NCBI GenBank assembly: GCA_947478495.1
Contig: CANJVW010000002.1
Span: forward strand, 29,179-93,178
DNA from: Legionellales bacterium
GTDB taxonomy: Bacteria; Pseudomonadota; Gammaproteobacteria; DSM-16500
Length of the DNA stretch: 64,000 bases
Reading direction: 5' to 3'
In this document: piece after piece, positions 25,948 through 36,025 of the stretch
Numbering within the stretch: the stretch's first letter is position 1
Layout of the letters: each line of letters opens with the position of its first letter
Notes under the pieces: model-generated
Databases searched by the model: none
What the model was told of the DNA's origin: nothing
The model's input: the letters and a program-made list of their open reading frames with translations, nothing else
Position numbers and translations under genes: made by a program

Positions 25948-27891
25948 TTATTTTTTATCGTCTTTGTCTTTTACTTCTTCAAACTCCGCATCTACAACAC
26001 GCTCACCACCGGCTTCTGGATGGCCTTCCGGTTGCGCGCCCTGAGATGCACCACCGTCTTGTTGACCGGCTGCATAGAGCTTCTCAGCCATTTTACCAGA
26101 TGCGTCTGTCAAATCTTTTGTCTTCGCCTCGATAAGGTCTTTATCAGTGCCTTTGATCGCCTCTTTTAATGATTCAACGGCTGATTCAATTGCCTTTCGC
26201 TCGTCATCTGAGACTTTATCGCCCGCCTCTTTGAGTGATTTTGTCGTCGCATGCATCAGGCTATCCGCTTGATTGCGCGCTGTGACCAACTCATGAAATT
26301 TACGATCTTCTTCCGCGTGCGCCTCAGCATCTTTCACCATCTTTTTGATTTCATCATCAGATAATCCACTCGATGCTTTAATCGTAATTGATTGTGCTTT
26401 ACCGCTCGCCTTATCTTTAGCGGATACGTGCAAAATACCATTCGCATCGATATCAAACGTCACTTCCACTTGCGGCATACCACGAGGTGCAGGCGGAATA
26501 TCCGATAAATCGAATCGCCCAAGTGACTTATTCGCTGACGCCATTTCGCGCTCACCCTGCAATACGTGAACCGTCACTGCCGTTTGATTGTCTGCTGCGG
26601 TTGAAAACACTTGATTCGCCTTGGTGGGGATCGTGGTATTTTTTTCAATAAGCTTGGTCATCACGCCGCCCATGGTTTCAATACCAAGAGACAATGGCGT
26701 GACATCCAATAGCAATACGTCTTTCACAGAACCCGCGAGCACCGCGCCTTGAATTGCAGCACCCACTGCCACCGCTTCATCCGGATTAACGTCACGACGA
26801 GGCTCTTTACCAAAAATCTTTTTAACCATCTCTTGGACGAGCGGCATACGCGTTTGACCGCCAACTAAAATCACGTCGCTGATATCGCTGAGGTTAACGC
26901 CCGCATCTTTAATTGCGGTCTCGCAAGGCGCTTTCGTTCGTCCCACCAAATCTTCGACTAACGACTCTAGCTTAGCGCGTGTCATCTTGATGTTGAGATG
27001 CTTAGGACCGCTTGCATCGGCTGTAATATAGGGTAAGTTAATGTCTGTCTGTTGAGCGGACGATAGCTCAATTTTTGCTTTTTCAGCGGCTTCTTTTAAG
27101 CGCTGTAATGCCAACGGATCATTATACAAATCCATACCTGAATTCTTTTTAAATTCATCAATTAAGGAGTTCATAACACGCAAGTCGAAATCTTCGCCAC
27201 CTAAGAAGGTATCACCATTCGTCGATAAGACTTCAAATTGATGCTCGCCATCGACTGCCGCAATTTCAATGATAGATACGTCAAATGTGCCGCCGCCTAA
27301 ATCATACACCGCAATTTTTCGATCGCCTGTCTGTTTATCCATACCAAATGCCAACGCAGCAGCGGTCGGCTCATTGATAATACGCTTCACCTCGAGCCCC
27401 GCGATACGACCGGCGTCTTTCGTCGCTTGACGCTGTGAATCGTTAAAGTAGGCGGGAACGGTAATAACAGCATCCGTCACAGGATGTCCCAAATAATCTT
27501 CCGCTGTCTTTTTCATTTTCATTAAGACTTGCGCAGAAATCTGAGGAGGCGCCATTTGCTTGCCGACTGCCTCAACCCATGCATCGCCATTATCCGCGCG
27601 AACAATTTTGAAGGGCACTGCTTCTTTATCTTTCGTTACCTCTTTATCTTCAAAACGCCGTCCGATCAAACGCTTGGCGCCATAAACGGTATTCGTTGGA
27701 TTGGTCACTGCTTGACGCTTGGCAGGCTGACCGACCAGCGTTTCGCCATCGCTCAAGTAAGCAACAACAGAGGGAGTCGTACGATCCCCTTCGGCATTGG
27801 GGATCACCACAACATCGCCGCCCGGGCCCATCACGGCGACGCAAGAATTGGTCGTGCCTAAATCAATACCGATAATATTATTCGCTGACAT
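25948..27891 (-). CDS. dnaK: chaperone DnaK (Hsp70)
   Basis: 647 residues from the ATG at 27891, which has GAGGAG eight bases upstream; an in-frame start ten codons earlier lacks such a site. The ATPase domain contains [54 protein letters not shown] and [10 protein letters not shown]. The substrate domain follows the [18 protein letters not shown] linker. The tail ends [12 protein letters not shown], close to the E. coli form. It is preceded by its own sigma-32-like promoter. Confidence 0.98.
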   Translation of the reverse strand: MSANNIIGIDLGTTNSCVAVMGPGGDVVVIPNAEGDRTTPSVVAYLSDGETLVGQPAKRQAVTNPTNTVYGAKRLIGRRFEDKEVTKDKEAVPFKIVRADNGDAWVEAVGKQMAPPQISAQVLMKMKKTAEDYLGHPVTDAVITVPAYFNDSQRQATKDAGRIAGLEVKRIINEPTAAALAFGMDKQTGDRKIAVYDLGGGTFDVSIIEIAAVDGEHQFEVLSTNGDTFLGGEDFDLRVMNSLIDEFKKNSGMDLYNDPLALQRLKEAAEKAKIELSSAQQTDINLPYITADASGPKHLNIKMTRAKLESLVEDLVGRTKAPCETAIKDAGVNLSDISDVILVGGQTRMPLVQEMVKKIFGKEPRRDVNPDEAVAVGAAIQGAVLAGSVKDVLLLDVTPLSLGIETMGGVMTKLIEKNTTIPTKANQVFSTAADNQTAVTVHVLQGEREMASANKSLGRFDLSDIPPAPRGMPQVEVTFDIDANGILHVSAKDKASGKAQSITIKASSGLSDDEIKKMVKDAEAHAEEDRKFHELVTARNQADSLMHATTKSLKEAGDKVSDDERKAIESAVESLKEAIKGTDKDLIEAKTKDLTDASGKMAEKLYAAGQQDGGASQGAQPEGHPEAGGERVVDAEFEEVKDKDDKK

Positions 27892-27947
27892 GTTTTTCTC
27901 CTCAAAAAAATTAGGTCTCACCTACAATCTAATATACATAGTTATGT

Positions 27948-27975
27948 TTATGGGGGATGCTTTCCCCATTTTCAA
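27948..27975 (-). promoter_or_regulatory. sigma-32-type promoter for dnaK
   Basis: On the minus strand TTGAAA (27970-27975), 14 bp, then CCCCATAA (27948-27955), close to the heat-shock consensus CTTGAA-N13-17-CCCCATNT. The spacer and -10 also form a hairpin, GGGG/CCCC (ATGGGGAAAG with CATCCCCCAT), just after the grpE stop, so the same DNA may terminate or attenuate grpE read-through. Confidence 0.7.
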
Positions 27976-27977
27976 CC

Positions 27978-28481
27978 TTATTTTGATACAACGACCAACG
28001 CGGGGCGAATTAACCGCCCATTTAATAGATAACCGACTTGGAGGACGGACAAGACCGTCCCGGCTGCCACTTCCGGGTCAATCAAAGTAGACACCGCTTG
28101 ATGCCAATCTGGATTGAAAAGCTGATCCAATGGATTGACTGATTTAGCACCAAATTTCTCTAATGCGTTTGAAAACATCTTCAACGTCATCCCTACCCCG
28201 TCTAGCGCGCTCGGCGCCTCAGTCGTCAGCGCCACCACCGCCCTTTCTAAACCATCAATGACAGGCAAAAGCTCTAGGACGAACTTTTCTAGCGCATATT
28301 TGTGCGCATTTTCGAGATTACGCTCGGATAAACGCTGCAAATTGTCCATATCCGCCTGTTTGCGCAGCAAGCGCTCCCAATGCTGGGCTACCTTCTCTTC
28401 TGCATCAGCCAGTTGCTTTTGAAGGGCTTCTACAGACAGTTCGGGGCTTTGTGAGTCCGCCGGGCTTGTTTCTTCAGACAT
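27978..28481 (-). CDS. grpE: nucleotide exchange factor GrpE
   Basis: 167 residues. Releases ADP from DnaK. A long N-terminal coiled coil (LSVEALQKQLADAEEKVAQ, then WERLLRKQADMDNLQRLSER) leads to the beta domain with NPDWHQAVSTLIDPEVAAGT and the closing QVGYLLNGRLIRPALVVVSK. It heads the grpE-dnaK-dnaJ block and has its own sigma-32-like promoter. Confidence 0.96.
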   Translation of the reverse strand: MSEETSPADSQSPELSVEALQKQLADAEEKVAQHWERLLRKQADMDNLQRLSERNLENAHKYALEKFVLELLPVIDGLERAVVALTTEAPSALDGVGMTLKMFSNALEKFGAKSVNPLDQLFNPDWHQAVSTLIDPEVAAGTVLSVLQVGYLLNGRLIRPALVVVSK

Positions 28482-28513
28482 ATTTCCTTTCCTTAACAGT
28501 TTCTATACTCACT

Positions 28514-28542
28514 ATATGTGGTGTCATAGACAACGATTCAAG
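28514..28542 (-). promoter_or_regulatory. sigma-32-type promoter for grpE
   Basis: On the minus strand CTTGAA (28537-28542), 15 bp, CCACATAT (28514-28521), a close match to the heat-shock consensus, about 30 bp upstream of the grpE ATG. Confidence 0.7.
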
Positions 28543-28579
28543 GTATGGGTGATAATAAGTTTTATCTTATGAGGTCGCT

Positions 28580-29461
28580 ATGGCTATTCCATTTAAGACG
28601 ATCGGACTCTTCGGACGCGTCAATAGCCGCGTCGTCGCCGAAACACTCCTTGCCCTTATTCATTACCTTCAAGGGTTGTCTCGCCCTTTTTTCATTGAAG
28701 CAGAGACAGCCGAAAAGCTCACTCTCCCTTTTGCCTGCAATACGCTCGATCGTGACAAGCTGGGTAACCACTGCGACCTCCTCATCGTGGTAGGGGGTGA
28801 CGGCAGTTTATTACATGCCGCCCATACGATAGTTGACCAACAGCTTCCAGTCATCGGCATTAATCGCGGGCGACTCGGATTTTTAACCGATGTTCTGCCG
28901 ACCGAGCTTGATAGGTTAAAAATGGTTCTCGACGGTGAATACACCATTGAAAACCGATTTCTGCTCACCGCAACCGTTTCAGTCAACAATAAAATTATTG
29001 CAACCGATGATGCGCTCAACGAAGTAGCCATCATCCCCGATGCTATTCCTCACATGGTCGAATTTGAAATTTATATCGACGAGGAGTTTGTTTGCAGCCA
29101 ACATTCTGATGGCTTAATTGTGGCAACCCCTACCGGATCAACCGCCTATGCGCTATCGGGTGGCGGACCTATTTTGCATCCCCAGCTCAACGCCATCGTT
29201 CTGGTACCGATGTTCCCGCAAGCCTTAAGCAGCCGCCCCATTGTGGTGCAAGGAGATCAACTCATTGAAGTGGTGATATCCTCCAAAAATTCTTCTACCT
29301 CGCGCCTTACCTGTGATGGACGCGACTATATTCATGCGCCTCCGAAGAGTAGTATTGCGATCGCCAAGAAAAAGGAACCGCTCAAGCTCGTGCACCCTCT
29401 GCATTATCATTACTACAAAACGCTACGCAGCAAATTACATTGGGGCAAAAAACTATGTTGA
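28580..29461 (+). CDS. nadK: NAD kinase
   Basis: 293 residues. It phosphorylates NAD to NADP. VVGGDGSLLHAAH is the GGDGS motif, INRGRLGFLTD and LNEVAI follow, and TPTGSTAYALSGGGPILHP is the second substrate-binding signature. Length equals E. coli NadK (292). It is divergent from grpE, and its end overlaps the recN start, as in many gammaproteobacteria. Confidence 0.97.
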   Translation: MAIPFKTIGLFGRVNSRVVAETLLALIHYLQGLSRPFFIEAETAEKLTLPFACNTLDRDKLGNHCDLLIVVGGDGSLLHAAHTIVDQQLPVIGINRGRLGFLTDVLPTELDRLKMVLDGEYTIENRFLLTATVSVNNKIIATDDALNEVAIIPDAIPHMVEFEIYIDEEFVCSQHSDGLIVATPTGSTAYALSGGGPILHPQLNAIVLVPMFPQALSSRPIVVQGDQLIEVVISSKNSSTSRLTCDGRDYIHAPPKSSIAIAKKKEPLKLVHPLHYHYYKTLRSKLHWGKKLC

Positions 29462-31140
29462 TGCAAATTCGTGTCAGCAATCTCATCACGATTCATGCTA
29501 TTCAACTGGAATGTCGAACGGGCACAACAGTCATCACCGGCGAAACAGGCGCTGGCAAATCGATTCTCATTGATGCGATTTTATTGGCTCTCGGTGGACG
29601 TGGTAGTAGCGACCTAATTCGACCCGATCAAGAAAAATTGGATGTTAGCCTATTGTTTGATGTTCGCACCCTACCCAAAGCGGCGGCCTGGCTAAAAGAA
29701 CATGACATCGACTATTCAACAAACGAATGCTTATTGCGTCGCTCAATCTATCGCGATGGACGCTCGCGCAGCTATATCAACGATACACCGTGCACGCTCA
29801 ACTTTTTACGTGAGATCGGTGAATACCTCATCCAAATTCACGGCCAACATGATAATCAATTATTATTAAAGTCAGATGAACAGCGCCATCTACTGGATCA
29901 CTACGCAGGACACGGTGCGTTGCTCGACACTGTGCAATCGCTCAGCGATCAGTGGCACGCCCTTCAAAAAGAAAAAGTCGCGCTTCAGCTGATCATGAAT
30001 GAACGGGAAAAACGCGCGGATTACCTGACATTTCAACGACACGAATTTGAAAGCTTACAGCTGAAAGAAAACGAATTTGAACAGGTTGATGCAGAGCACA
30101 AACAACTAGCTCACTCAGAAGAATTATTAGAACAACTGCATCTTGTTATCAATCGATTAAGCGACACAGAGAGTGATAATGCCTCACGTCTTTTATCACA
30201 ATCCATACAGTCATTCGATAAAATACAAGCCTGGGAGCCGCGCGTCTCGACTTGGCAGGCGTCTTTAAAGCAAGCGCTGATTCATGTGCGGGATACAGAA
30301 CACGAAGTACGGCATTATTTGGATAAAACGGATCGCGATCCCGCGCGTCTCCAGACAGTCGAAAGCCGGCTCAGCGCCTTATTGCATATTGCCCGAAAAT
30401 ATAAAATAGAACCAACTGAATTGATGGTACTTCAGCAAAAAATCGAGACAGAATGCCAAACCCTCGAGTCCAGTGACGCGCAACATGCCGCGCTCATCGA
30501 AAAAATAAAAGACACCGAAACACTCTATTATAAAGTCGCAAACACATTGAGCCAGCATCGACAAAAAGCTGCGAAGACCCTCACTCAAAAACTGACGGAG
30601 GTCATGGCCGAACTTTCACTGCCACAAGCTGTATTTCATATTGCGGTCACGACAGACCCTTTGGTTATCGCTCTGCATGGCTCGGATAGTATCGTATTTC
30701 AAATACAAACGAATAAAGGCCAGCCCTTGCAACCGCTTTCTAAGATCGCATCAGGTGGCGAGCTCTCTCGCATTGCCTTAGCCATTCATCGCGCCACTGC
30801 ATCCGCACATGCAACCCCCACCCTCATCTTTGATGAAGTCGATGTCGGGATCGGTGGTGGTATTGCAGAGCGCGTCGGCCAACTCCTGCGACGCCTCGGT
30901 GACACCCATCAAGTATTTTGTATCACGCATCAACCCCAAGTCGCCGCATTAGGACATCATCATATTCGCGTTAAAAAAATAGATGAGAAAAATGCCCATC
31001 AAACGCACATCGATCTGCTGTCACTGGACGATAAGATTCAAGAATTGGCAAGAATGTTGGGCGGCGTTGAGCTTACCCAGACTGTCATAAAGCATGCTAA
31101 AGAAATGGTAGAAAAAGCTCAGAGCACAGCGCTCGTTTGA
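29455..31140 (+). CDS. recN: DNA repair protein RecN
   Basis: 561 residues from ATG 29455 (MLMQIRVSNL). SMC-like ATPase used in double-strand break repair. GETGAGKSILIDAI is Walker A, a long coiled coil spans about 150-380, and LSRIALAIHRA with TLIFDEVDVGIGGGIAERVG gives the ABC signature region and Walker B. The start overlaps the nadK stop, with GGGGC about eight bases upstream; 29461 is an alternative. Its 3' end overlaps convergent fur by 22 bp. Confidence 0.96.
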   Translation: MLMQIRVSNLITIHAIQLECRTGTTVITGETGAGKSILIDAILLALGGRGSSDLIRPDQEKLDVSLLFDVRTLPKAAAWLKEHDIDYSTNECLLRRSIYRDGRSRSYINDTPCTLNFLREIGEYLIQIHGQHDNQLLLKSDEQRHLLDHYAGHGALLDTVQSLSDQWHALQKEKVALQLIMNEREKRADYLTFQRHEFESLQLKENEFEQVDAEHKQLAHSEELLEQLHLVINRLSDTESDNASRLLSQSIQSFDKIQAWEPRVSTWQASLKQALIHVRDTEHEVRHYLDKTDRDPARLQTVESRLSALLHIARKYKIEPTELMVLQQKIETECQTLESSDAQHAALIEKIKDTETLYYKVANTLSQHRQKAAKTLTQKLTEVMAELSLPQAVFHIAVTTDPLVIALHGSDSIVFQIQTNKGQPLQPLSKIASGGELSRIALAIHRATASAHATPTLIFDEVDVGIGGGIAERVGQLLRRLGDTHQVFCITHQPQVAALGHHHIRVKKIDEKNAHQTHIDLLSLDDKIQELARMLGGVELTQTVIKHAKEMVEKAQSTALV

Positions 31141-31556
31141 CAGGGGTGGCAAACGCCGTAGATATTCAAACTATGGTCCGTCATCGCGAAACCCGCTTTC
31201 TCAGCCACTTTGCATTGACGCTTTTCAATTAATGCATCGGTAAATTCTTTGACATCACCACATTCCACACAAACCAGATGATCATGATGAAAGCCTGTGT
31301 CGAGCTCAAACACCGAATGATTGTCTGAAAAATGATGGCGCACGACGAGCTTGCTTTCTTCAAATTGCGTAAGCACCCGATAGACTGTCGCCAACCCAAT
31401 ATCGTCACCGGATTCAATCAAGATACGGTAAATATCTTCTGCGCTCATGTGGCGATCGCCCGCCGTCTCGAGTATTTGCAATATCTTCATGCGGGGTAGC
31501 GTAATCTTGAGCCCCGCCTTTTTTAAATCCGTATTCTGCACGTTTAGTTTCACCAT
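31119..31556 (-). CDS. fur: ferric uptake regulator Fur
   Basis: 145 residues. Iron-sensing repressor. The winged-helix domain includes GLKITLPRMKILQIL and IGLATVYRVLTQFE. The dimerisation and metal domain has the His-rich FHHDHLVCVECGDVKEF and a second CHPC near the end. The start at 31556 (MVKLNVQNTDLKKAG) fits the family length; upstream in-frame codons would run into the divergent bamE region. The fur/bamE divergent layout is typical of gammaproteobacteria. Confidence 0.97.
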   Translation of the reverse strand: MVKLNVQNTDLKKAGLKITLPRMKILQILETAGDRHMSAEDIYRILIESGDDIGLATVYRVLTQFEESKLVVRHHFSDNHSVFELDTGFHHDHLVCVECGDVKEFTDALIEKRQCKVAEKAGFAMTDHSLNIYGVCHPCQTSAVL

Positions 31557-31641
31557 TGGACTGTTTAGGCATTGTAACAGGTTATGGCATTGGCTTCTAG
31601 AATCCGTTATGATGACCAGAATCCAAAAATGAGACCTCCCT

Positions 31642-31941
31642 ATGACAAAATTATCTGTTTCCACCCTTGTGTTATCCGCTCTTTTATTGTCGAGCTGCAT
31701 TCATAAAATGGATATCCCTCAAGGCAATATCTTTAGCGCAGAAGATGTCCAAAAATTGCATACTGGCATGACAAAAGAGCAGGTTATTGCGGTAATGGGC
31801 AGCGAACCGATTCTATTAAACACATTTAACGATAATCAAATGAATTATGTGTACACTTTAAAGCCAGGTGGAGAAAGCATGGTCGAAAAATCGGTTATCC
31901 TAACCTTCAGTCATGGGCGATTAAGTAAAATAGAGAAATAG
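31642..31941 (+). CDS. bamE: outer-membrane assembly lipoprotein BamE
   Basis: 99 residues. The signal peptide ends in LLSSC. The mature SmpA/OmlA fold contains VQKLHTGMTKEQVIAVMGSE and VILTFSHGRLSKIE. It stabilises the BamA-BamD contact. BamA and a BamC-like lipoprotein are in the same window, so three Bam components are visible. Confidence 0.95.
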   Translation: MTKLSVSTLVLSALLLSSCIHKMDIPQGNIFSAEDVQKLHTGMTKEQVIAVMGSEPILLNTFNDNQMNYVYTLKPGGESMVEKSVILTFSHGRLSKIEK

Positions 31942-32022
31942 ATAGTAGCTCAGCCGATGATACCATCAATAACCCAGCGATCCCTTAAAATAAAATGAGA
32001 TGCACTAGAGGCAGTTGCCGCC

Positions 32023-32310
32023 CTACCTTGCATGGCCCGCACGCCGCCGTCGCGCTTCTTTCGGATCCATCGTCAATGGCCGATAAATTTCGATGCGATC
32101 GCCTTCTTTAACGATATCATCGAGTTCTTTAGGCTCACTGAAAATACCGACAGATATTGTTTGAGGATCGATTTCAGGAAAAAGCCTTAATATGCCGGAT
32201 TGCAAAATAGCGTGTCGAATGGTCGCGCCTACCCTCACCTCAAGCGTTAAAAGAGATTGTGTGGCGGGAAGTGCGTAAGCGACCTCAATCATGATTGTTT
32301 CATTGTGCAT
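32023..32310 (-). CDS. rnfH: RnfH/RatB-family ubiquitin-like protein
   Basis: 95 residues of the RnfH (UPF0125) family, a beta-grasp fold of unclear biochemical role. IEVAYALPATQSLLTLEV, GDRIEIYRPLTMDPKEARR and the basic end are diagnostic. ATG 32310 lies within the lpxB 3' end (11-bp overlap) and ATG 32292 (MIEVAYAL) is an alternative. Its usual partner ratA is not beside it, but bamE (smpA) is, as in E. coli. Confidence 0.92.
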   Translation of the reverse strand: MHNETIMIEVAYALPATQSLLTLEVRVGATIRHAILQSGILRLFPEIDPQTISVGIFSEPKELDDIVKEGDRIEIYRPLTMDPKEARRRRAGHAR

Positions 32311-33442
32311 AACGTTCTAGCAAGTGCAATACTGCCTTCGCAGCGGTTTTGTTGGCATTACAACGCAATGTCTGATGCCAACTCAAAAATGTTTTTTGAA
32401 GTGCGTCTATTTTTTCAGGATGGTCTAAGAAATCCATTAATGCAGCTGATAATGCTTCTGGCGTTGCTGCATCTTGAATAAATTCAGGAATAAGCAATGT
32501 ATTTTCTAATAGATTTGGCAACCCAATAAAAGGAATTTTCACTAATTTCTTAGCGATCCAATAATTGAAGGCCGCCATCCGATAGGCGATCACCATCGGG
32601 CGTTTAAACAGCATGGCTTCAAGCGTAACGGTTCCAGAAGTCGCTAAGACGAGATTCGATGCAGCTAACACATCGTGGGTTTGATTCATAAAAAAATGAA
32701 TCGGCAACAAGGGTGCAAGACGCGCGCATGCAGTTCGCATGTCCGCATCGCGCGCGGCATTAGCGCTTGATGTGATAAATTGAATAGCAGGCTTTTCTTG
32801 CAGCATTTTCTGGGCTGCCAGAATAAATGTTTCAGCTAAATATTGTAATTCTTTTTTGCGACTGCCGGGCAGTATTGCAATATAAGTCCTATTATTACCT
32901 AACCCTAATCGATCTCGTGCAGCGGATTGATCAGGCTCGAATGGAATGCTATCCGCTAACGGATGACCCACAAACTGCACGGGAACCTGATGTGTTCGAT
33001 AAAAATCTGCCTCAAAAGGAAGTAATGTCAGCATCAAATCAACGCATTTTTTTATTTTATGAATGCGTCTTTTCCGCCACGCCCATACGGAAGGGCTCAC
33101 ATAATGAACCGTTGGAATACCGGCATCATGCAGCTCACGCTCTATTCCCAAATTGAAATCCGGCGCATCAATACCGATAAACACATCGGGTGGATTTTTT
33201 TTGAAATGATCGATCAGTCCGTGACGCATTTTTAATAATTCAGGTAATCGCAATAAAGGATCCACAAATCCCATGACGGATAAACCCTCTATATCGTAGA
33301 GACTCCTAAAACCCTGTTGCATCATCAGTGGGCCGCCGACGCCAACGGCTTCAAGAGAAGGATGGGATTCACGTAAAACAGACAAGAGGCCTGCGCCTAA
33401 GATATCACCCGATAGTTCGCCTGCGATGATGCCGATTTTCAT
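32300..33442 (-). CDS. lpxB: lipid A disaccharide synthase
   Basis: 380 residues, GT19 enzyme joining UDP-2,3-diacylglucosamine and lipid X. IGIIAGELSGDILGAGL opens it, SPSVWAWRKRR and ILPGSRKKELQYL follow, and ATSGTVTLEAMLFKRPMV is the nucleotide-sugar site. Length matches E. coli (382). A 194-bp gap with a palindromic repeat separates it from lpxA, unlike the tight spacing in E. coli. Confidence 0.97.
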   Translation of the reverse strand: MKIGIIAGELSGDILGAGLLSVLRESHPSLEAVGVGGPLMMQQGFRSLYDIEGLSVMGFVDPLLRLPELLKMRHGLIDHFKKNPPDVFIGIDAPDFNLGIERELHDAGIPTVHYVSPSVWAWRKRRIHKIKKCVDLMLTLLPFEADFYRTHQVPVQFVGHPLADSIPFEPDQSAARDRLGLGNNRTYIAILPGSRKKELQYLAETFILAAQKMLQEKPAIQFITSSANAARDADMRTACARLAPLLPIHFFMNQTHDVLAASNLVLATSGTVTLEAMLFKRPMVIAYRMAAFNYWIAKKLVKIPFIGLPNLLENTLLIPEFIQDAATPEALSAALMDFLDHPEKIDALQKTFLSWHQTLRCNANKTAAKAVLHLLERYAQ

Positions 33443-33481
33443 ACGGTACCCCTACAAAAAACAACGGGGGCGCGCCTCTTT

Positions 33482-33563
33482 TTTGTCGCCCCGTAAAAAT
33501 TCCGCCCCTTGTCTTTGACAAAAACACAGTGGGTTCCGCGAGCATTTTTGCGGGGTGACAGAG
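33482..33563. repeat. inverted repeat between lpxA and lpxB (family F)
   Basis: Left arm TTTGTCGCCCCGTAAAAATT (33482-33501, continuing CCGCCCC) faces right arm CATTTTTGCGGGGTGACAGA within 33530-33563. Arms match imperfectly. The GTCxCCCCxxAAAAAT core recalls the ends of family E and may share an origin with it. Confidence 0.7.
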
Positions 33564-33636
33564 TAGGGTTACAACCTGAGAGCGCCCCACACTGGTTGCG
33601 AGGAGATAACAGAAAGAAAATAATAACATGTCCGCC

Positions 33637-34404
33637 CTACCGCACAATCCCGCGCGCCGAGTCTTTGATAAAATCAATAAAATACTGCACTTCAGGGCAA
33701 TCAGAAACCATCGCTGCCAACTCTTCAACAGCATCTTGTGCTGTCAGTCCTTTTCGATAAATCACCTTGTAAGCGCGCTTCAACCAAGTGATCGTCTCAT
33801 CTGAAAATCCATATCGCTTCATGCCAACAGAATTGAGCCCGAATGGCTTAGCATAGTAGCCGGATACTTTAACGAAAGGCGGAATATCTTTATCGATCAC
33901 AGACGCCATCGCGGCGAAACTATAGGCGCCCATATGACAACCCTGAGACAATCCTGAAAATCCGCTCAAAATAGCGTAATTGTCGACTTTTACATGACCT
34001 GCAATCGATGCGTTATTCGCAAAAATCGTGTTACTTCCTACTGTGCAGTCATGAGCAATATGCACATAGGCCATAAACAAATTGTCACTCCCAATACGTG
34101 TCACGCCGCCCGCGCCTGTCGCACGATTGAATGTACAAAACTCACGAATCGTATTGGAATCACCAATCTCTAGAAATGTATCATCGCCAGTGTATTTTTT
34201 ATCTTGAGATACTTCACCTAATGAAGCAAATTGAAAAATTTTATTATTTTTTCCTATCTTGGTCATGCCGCGAATGACAACATGCGATGCCACCGAAGAG
34301 CCTGCGCCAATTTCTACGCCCGGCCCAATAATGGAATAAGGTCCCACATACACATCCGCTGCTAATACAGCACTTGAATCGATAATCGCTGTCGGATGAA
34401 TCAT
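33637..34404 (-). CDS. lpxA: UDP-N-acetylglucosamine O-acyltransferase
   Basis: 255 residues, the first lipid A step. Left-handed beta-helix of hexapeptide repeats (for example [19 protein letters not shown]) with the catalytic-histidine region [15 protein letters not shown] near residue 120, and a helical C-terminal domain including [13 protein letters not shown]. Start overlaps the fabZ stop by 4 bp. Confidence 0.97.
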   Translation of the reverse strand: MIHPTAIIDSSAVLAADVYVGPYSIIGPGVEIGAGSSVASHVVIRGMTKIGKNNKIFQFASLGEVSQDKKYTGDDTFLEIGDSNTIREFCTFNRATGAGGVTRIGSDNLFMAYVHIAHDCTVGSNTIFANNASIAGHVKVDNYAILSGFSGLSQGCHMGAYSFAAMASVIDKDIPPFVKVSGYYAKPFGLNSVGMKRYGFSDETITWLKRAYKVIYRKGLTAQDAVEELAAMVSDCPEVQYFIDFIKDSARGIVR

Positions 34405-34850
34405 ACTTTATTCCTTTTTGCGCTCAAGAATTCCGAAGAGCACGCTAGCTGACCATCAACGAACGCCTCGCCAGATAATTTCCAAATATCCTGTTTAACG
34501 CGAAGCAATTGGATTTTTAATTCCAATTGATCGCCCGGCTCAACGACGCGGCGAAAACGAGCTGAGTCAATGCCCGCAAAATAATACTTAACACCACTAC
34601 TTGGAAATGTGTCCGTGGATTTATATGCTAATATCGTTGCGGCTTGCGCCAACGCTTCAATAATCAACACGCCTGGCATCACAGGGCGTCCCGGAAAATG
34701 TCCTTGAAAAAAAGGCTCATTAATCGACACGTTTTTCAGTGCAACAATCGATTTCGCTGGCTCCATCGCAATCACACCATCCACCAATAAAAAAGGATAG
34801 CGGTGCGGAAGATATTTCATCACCTCGTGAATATCCATGATTAATTTCAT
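34401..34850 (-). CDS. fabZ: 3-hydroxyacyl-ACP dehydratase FabZ
   Basis: 149 residues. Dehydrates 3-hydroxyacyl-ACP, competing with LpxA/LpxD for acyl chains. [13 protein letters not shown] holds the catalytic His, [20 protein letters not shown] the Glu helix. It overlaps both lpxD and lpxA by 4 bp, indicating coupled translation. Confidence 0.97.
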   Translation of the reverse strand: MKLIMDIHEVMKYLPHRYPFLLVDGVIAMEPAKSIVALKNVSINEPFFQGHFPGRPVMPGVLIIEALAQAATILAYKSTDTFPSSGVKYYFAGIDSARFRRVVEPGDQLELKIQLLRVKQDIWKLSGEAFVDGQLACSSEFLSAKRNKV

Positions 34851-35893
34851 TGCTCCCCCTCCTCTGTCTTTAAAAGCTTTTCAAGCGACTTCACGCGCGC
34901 AACTAACTCTGCCAAACGATGAACCCGTGCACTGTGTTTTCGCCATTCTGCATTAGTCGCAAGACCTCCCACGCCCGAAGAGTATACTCCCGATTCGCGA
35001 ATCGATTTAGTGACACTCGTCATACCCGTAATCATGACGCGATCCGCAATGTATAAATGACCCGCAAACCCTGTGCCACCACCAATCAAACAATGCTTCC
35101 CAATGGTGGTGCTTCCCGAAATACCGACGCACCCTGCAATCGCGGAATACTCGCCAATACGCACATTGTGTCCCACTTGAATCAAATTATCGAGCTTCAC
35201 ACCGCGCTCGATCAGTGTGTCGTCGATCGCCCCGCGATCAATAGTACAATTAGCGCCAATCTCCACCTCATCTTCGATCACCACGCAGCCTAACTGAGGC
35301 ACTTTATACCAAGCACCTTTATGCTTAGCCAAACCAAACCCATCGCTTCCAATGACAACGCCACTCGCAATAGACACGTGACGCCCTATTTTGGTGCGAT
35401 GATACAATATAACATGTGCATCCAAATGCGAGTGTTCTCCGATCTCTGAAAGATCACCCACGGTGCAGTTTGCGCCTAATACAACACCGCCTGCTAGTGT
35501 CACGCGATCTCCAATCACGCAATGCGCACCAATTGAAACAGTTGGATGGATCCGGCAATCCTCTCCGATCACGGCACTCGGATGGATATGGGGCGCGGAC
35601 ATTGGTTTATCGTCAAAAAAAGCAGCTATCTGAGAGTATGTATAGTAGGGATCTGAGGTGAGCAGCGCATTGACAGGACATTGTTCTGCATCCACCGGCT
35701 TTAAGATAACAGCCGCGGCTTTCGTTTTAGCAAGATATTTTTTATAAAGCGGATTCACTAAAAAAGCAATGTGATTAGGTTTAGCATGCTGAATGGTGCA
35801 AACGCCCTTGATCGTTTGCCCAGGATCACCTTGGATCGTGACGTCCAAGCCTTTGGTTAATTCAGATAGCGTATAAATGGTAGTTACCTTCAC
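34847..35893 (-). CDS. lpxD: UDP-3-O-acylglucosamine N-acyltransferase
   Basis: 348 residues. Third lipid A step, adding the N-linked acyl chain. A uridine-binding N-terminal domain ([20 protein letters not shown]) precedes a beta-helix with [16 protein letters not shown] and [20 protein letters not shown] (catalytic His). A C-terminal helix ends the protein. The 5' side abuts a family-B palindrome. Confidence 0.97.
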   Translation of the reverse strand: MKVTTIYTLSELTKGLDVTIQGDPGQTIKGVCTIQHAKPNHIAFLVNPLYKKYLAKTKAAAVILKPVDAEQCPVNALLTSDPYYTYSQIAAFFDDKPMSAPHIHPSAVIGEDCRIHPTVSIGAHCVIGDRVTLAGGVVLGANCTVGDLSEIGEHSHLDAHVILYHRTKIGRHVSIASGVVIGSDGFGLAKHKGAWYKVPQLGCVVIEDEVEIGANCTIDRGAIDDTLIERGVKLDNLIQVGHNVRIGEYSAIAGCVGISGSTTIGKHCLIGGGTGFAGHLYIADRVMITGMTSVTKSIRESGVYSSGVGGLATNAEWRKHSARVHRLAELVARVKSLEKLLKTEEGEQ

Positions 35894-35908
35894 CGCATTA
35901 CCGCATTA

Positions 35909-36016
35909 ATGTAGGGTGGATTAGAGGTGGGGTTTTTCAGGGAAAACACAAAAAATCCTTTTTTTTTTTTGTTGGTTTTTCCCGCCCAAAAACCCACCTC
36001 TAATCCACCCTACATT
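35909..36016. repeat. palindromic repeat, family B copy 2
   Basis: AATGTAGGGTGGATTAGAGG (35908-35927, arm continuing TGGGGTTTTT) pairs with AAAAACCCACC and TCTAATCCACCCTACATTT (to 36018). The central 50 bp contain a 14-T run. It separates skp from lpxD inside an otherwise compact operon. Confidence 0.9.
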
Positions 36017-36025
36017 TCTAAAAAA

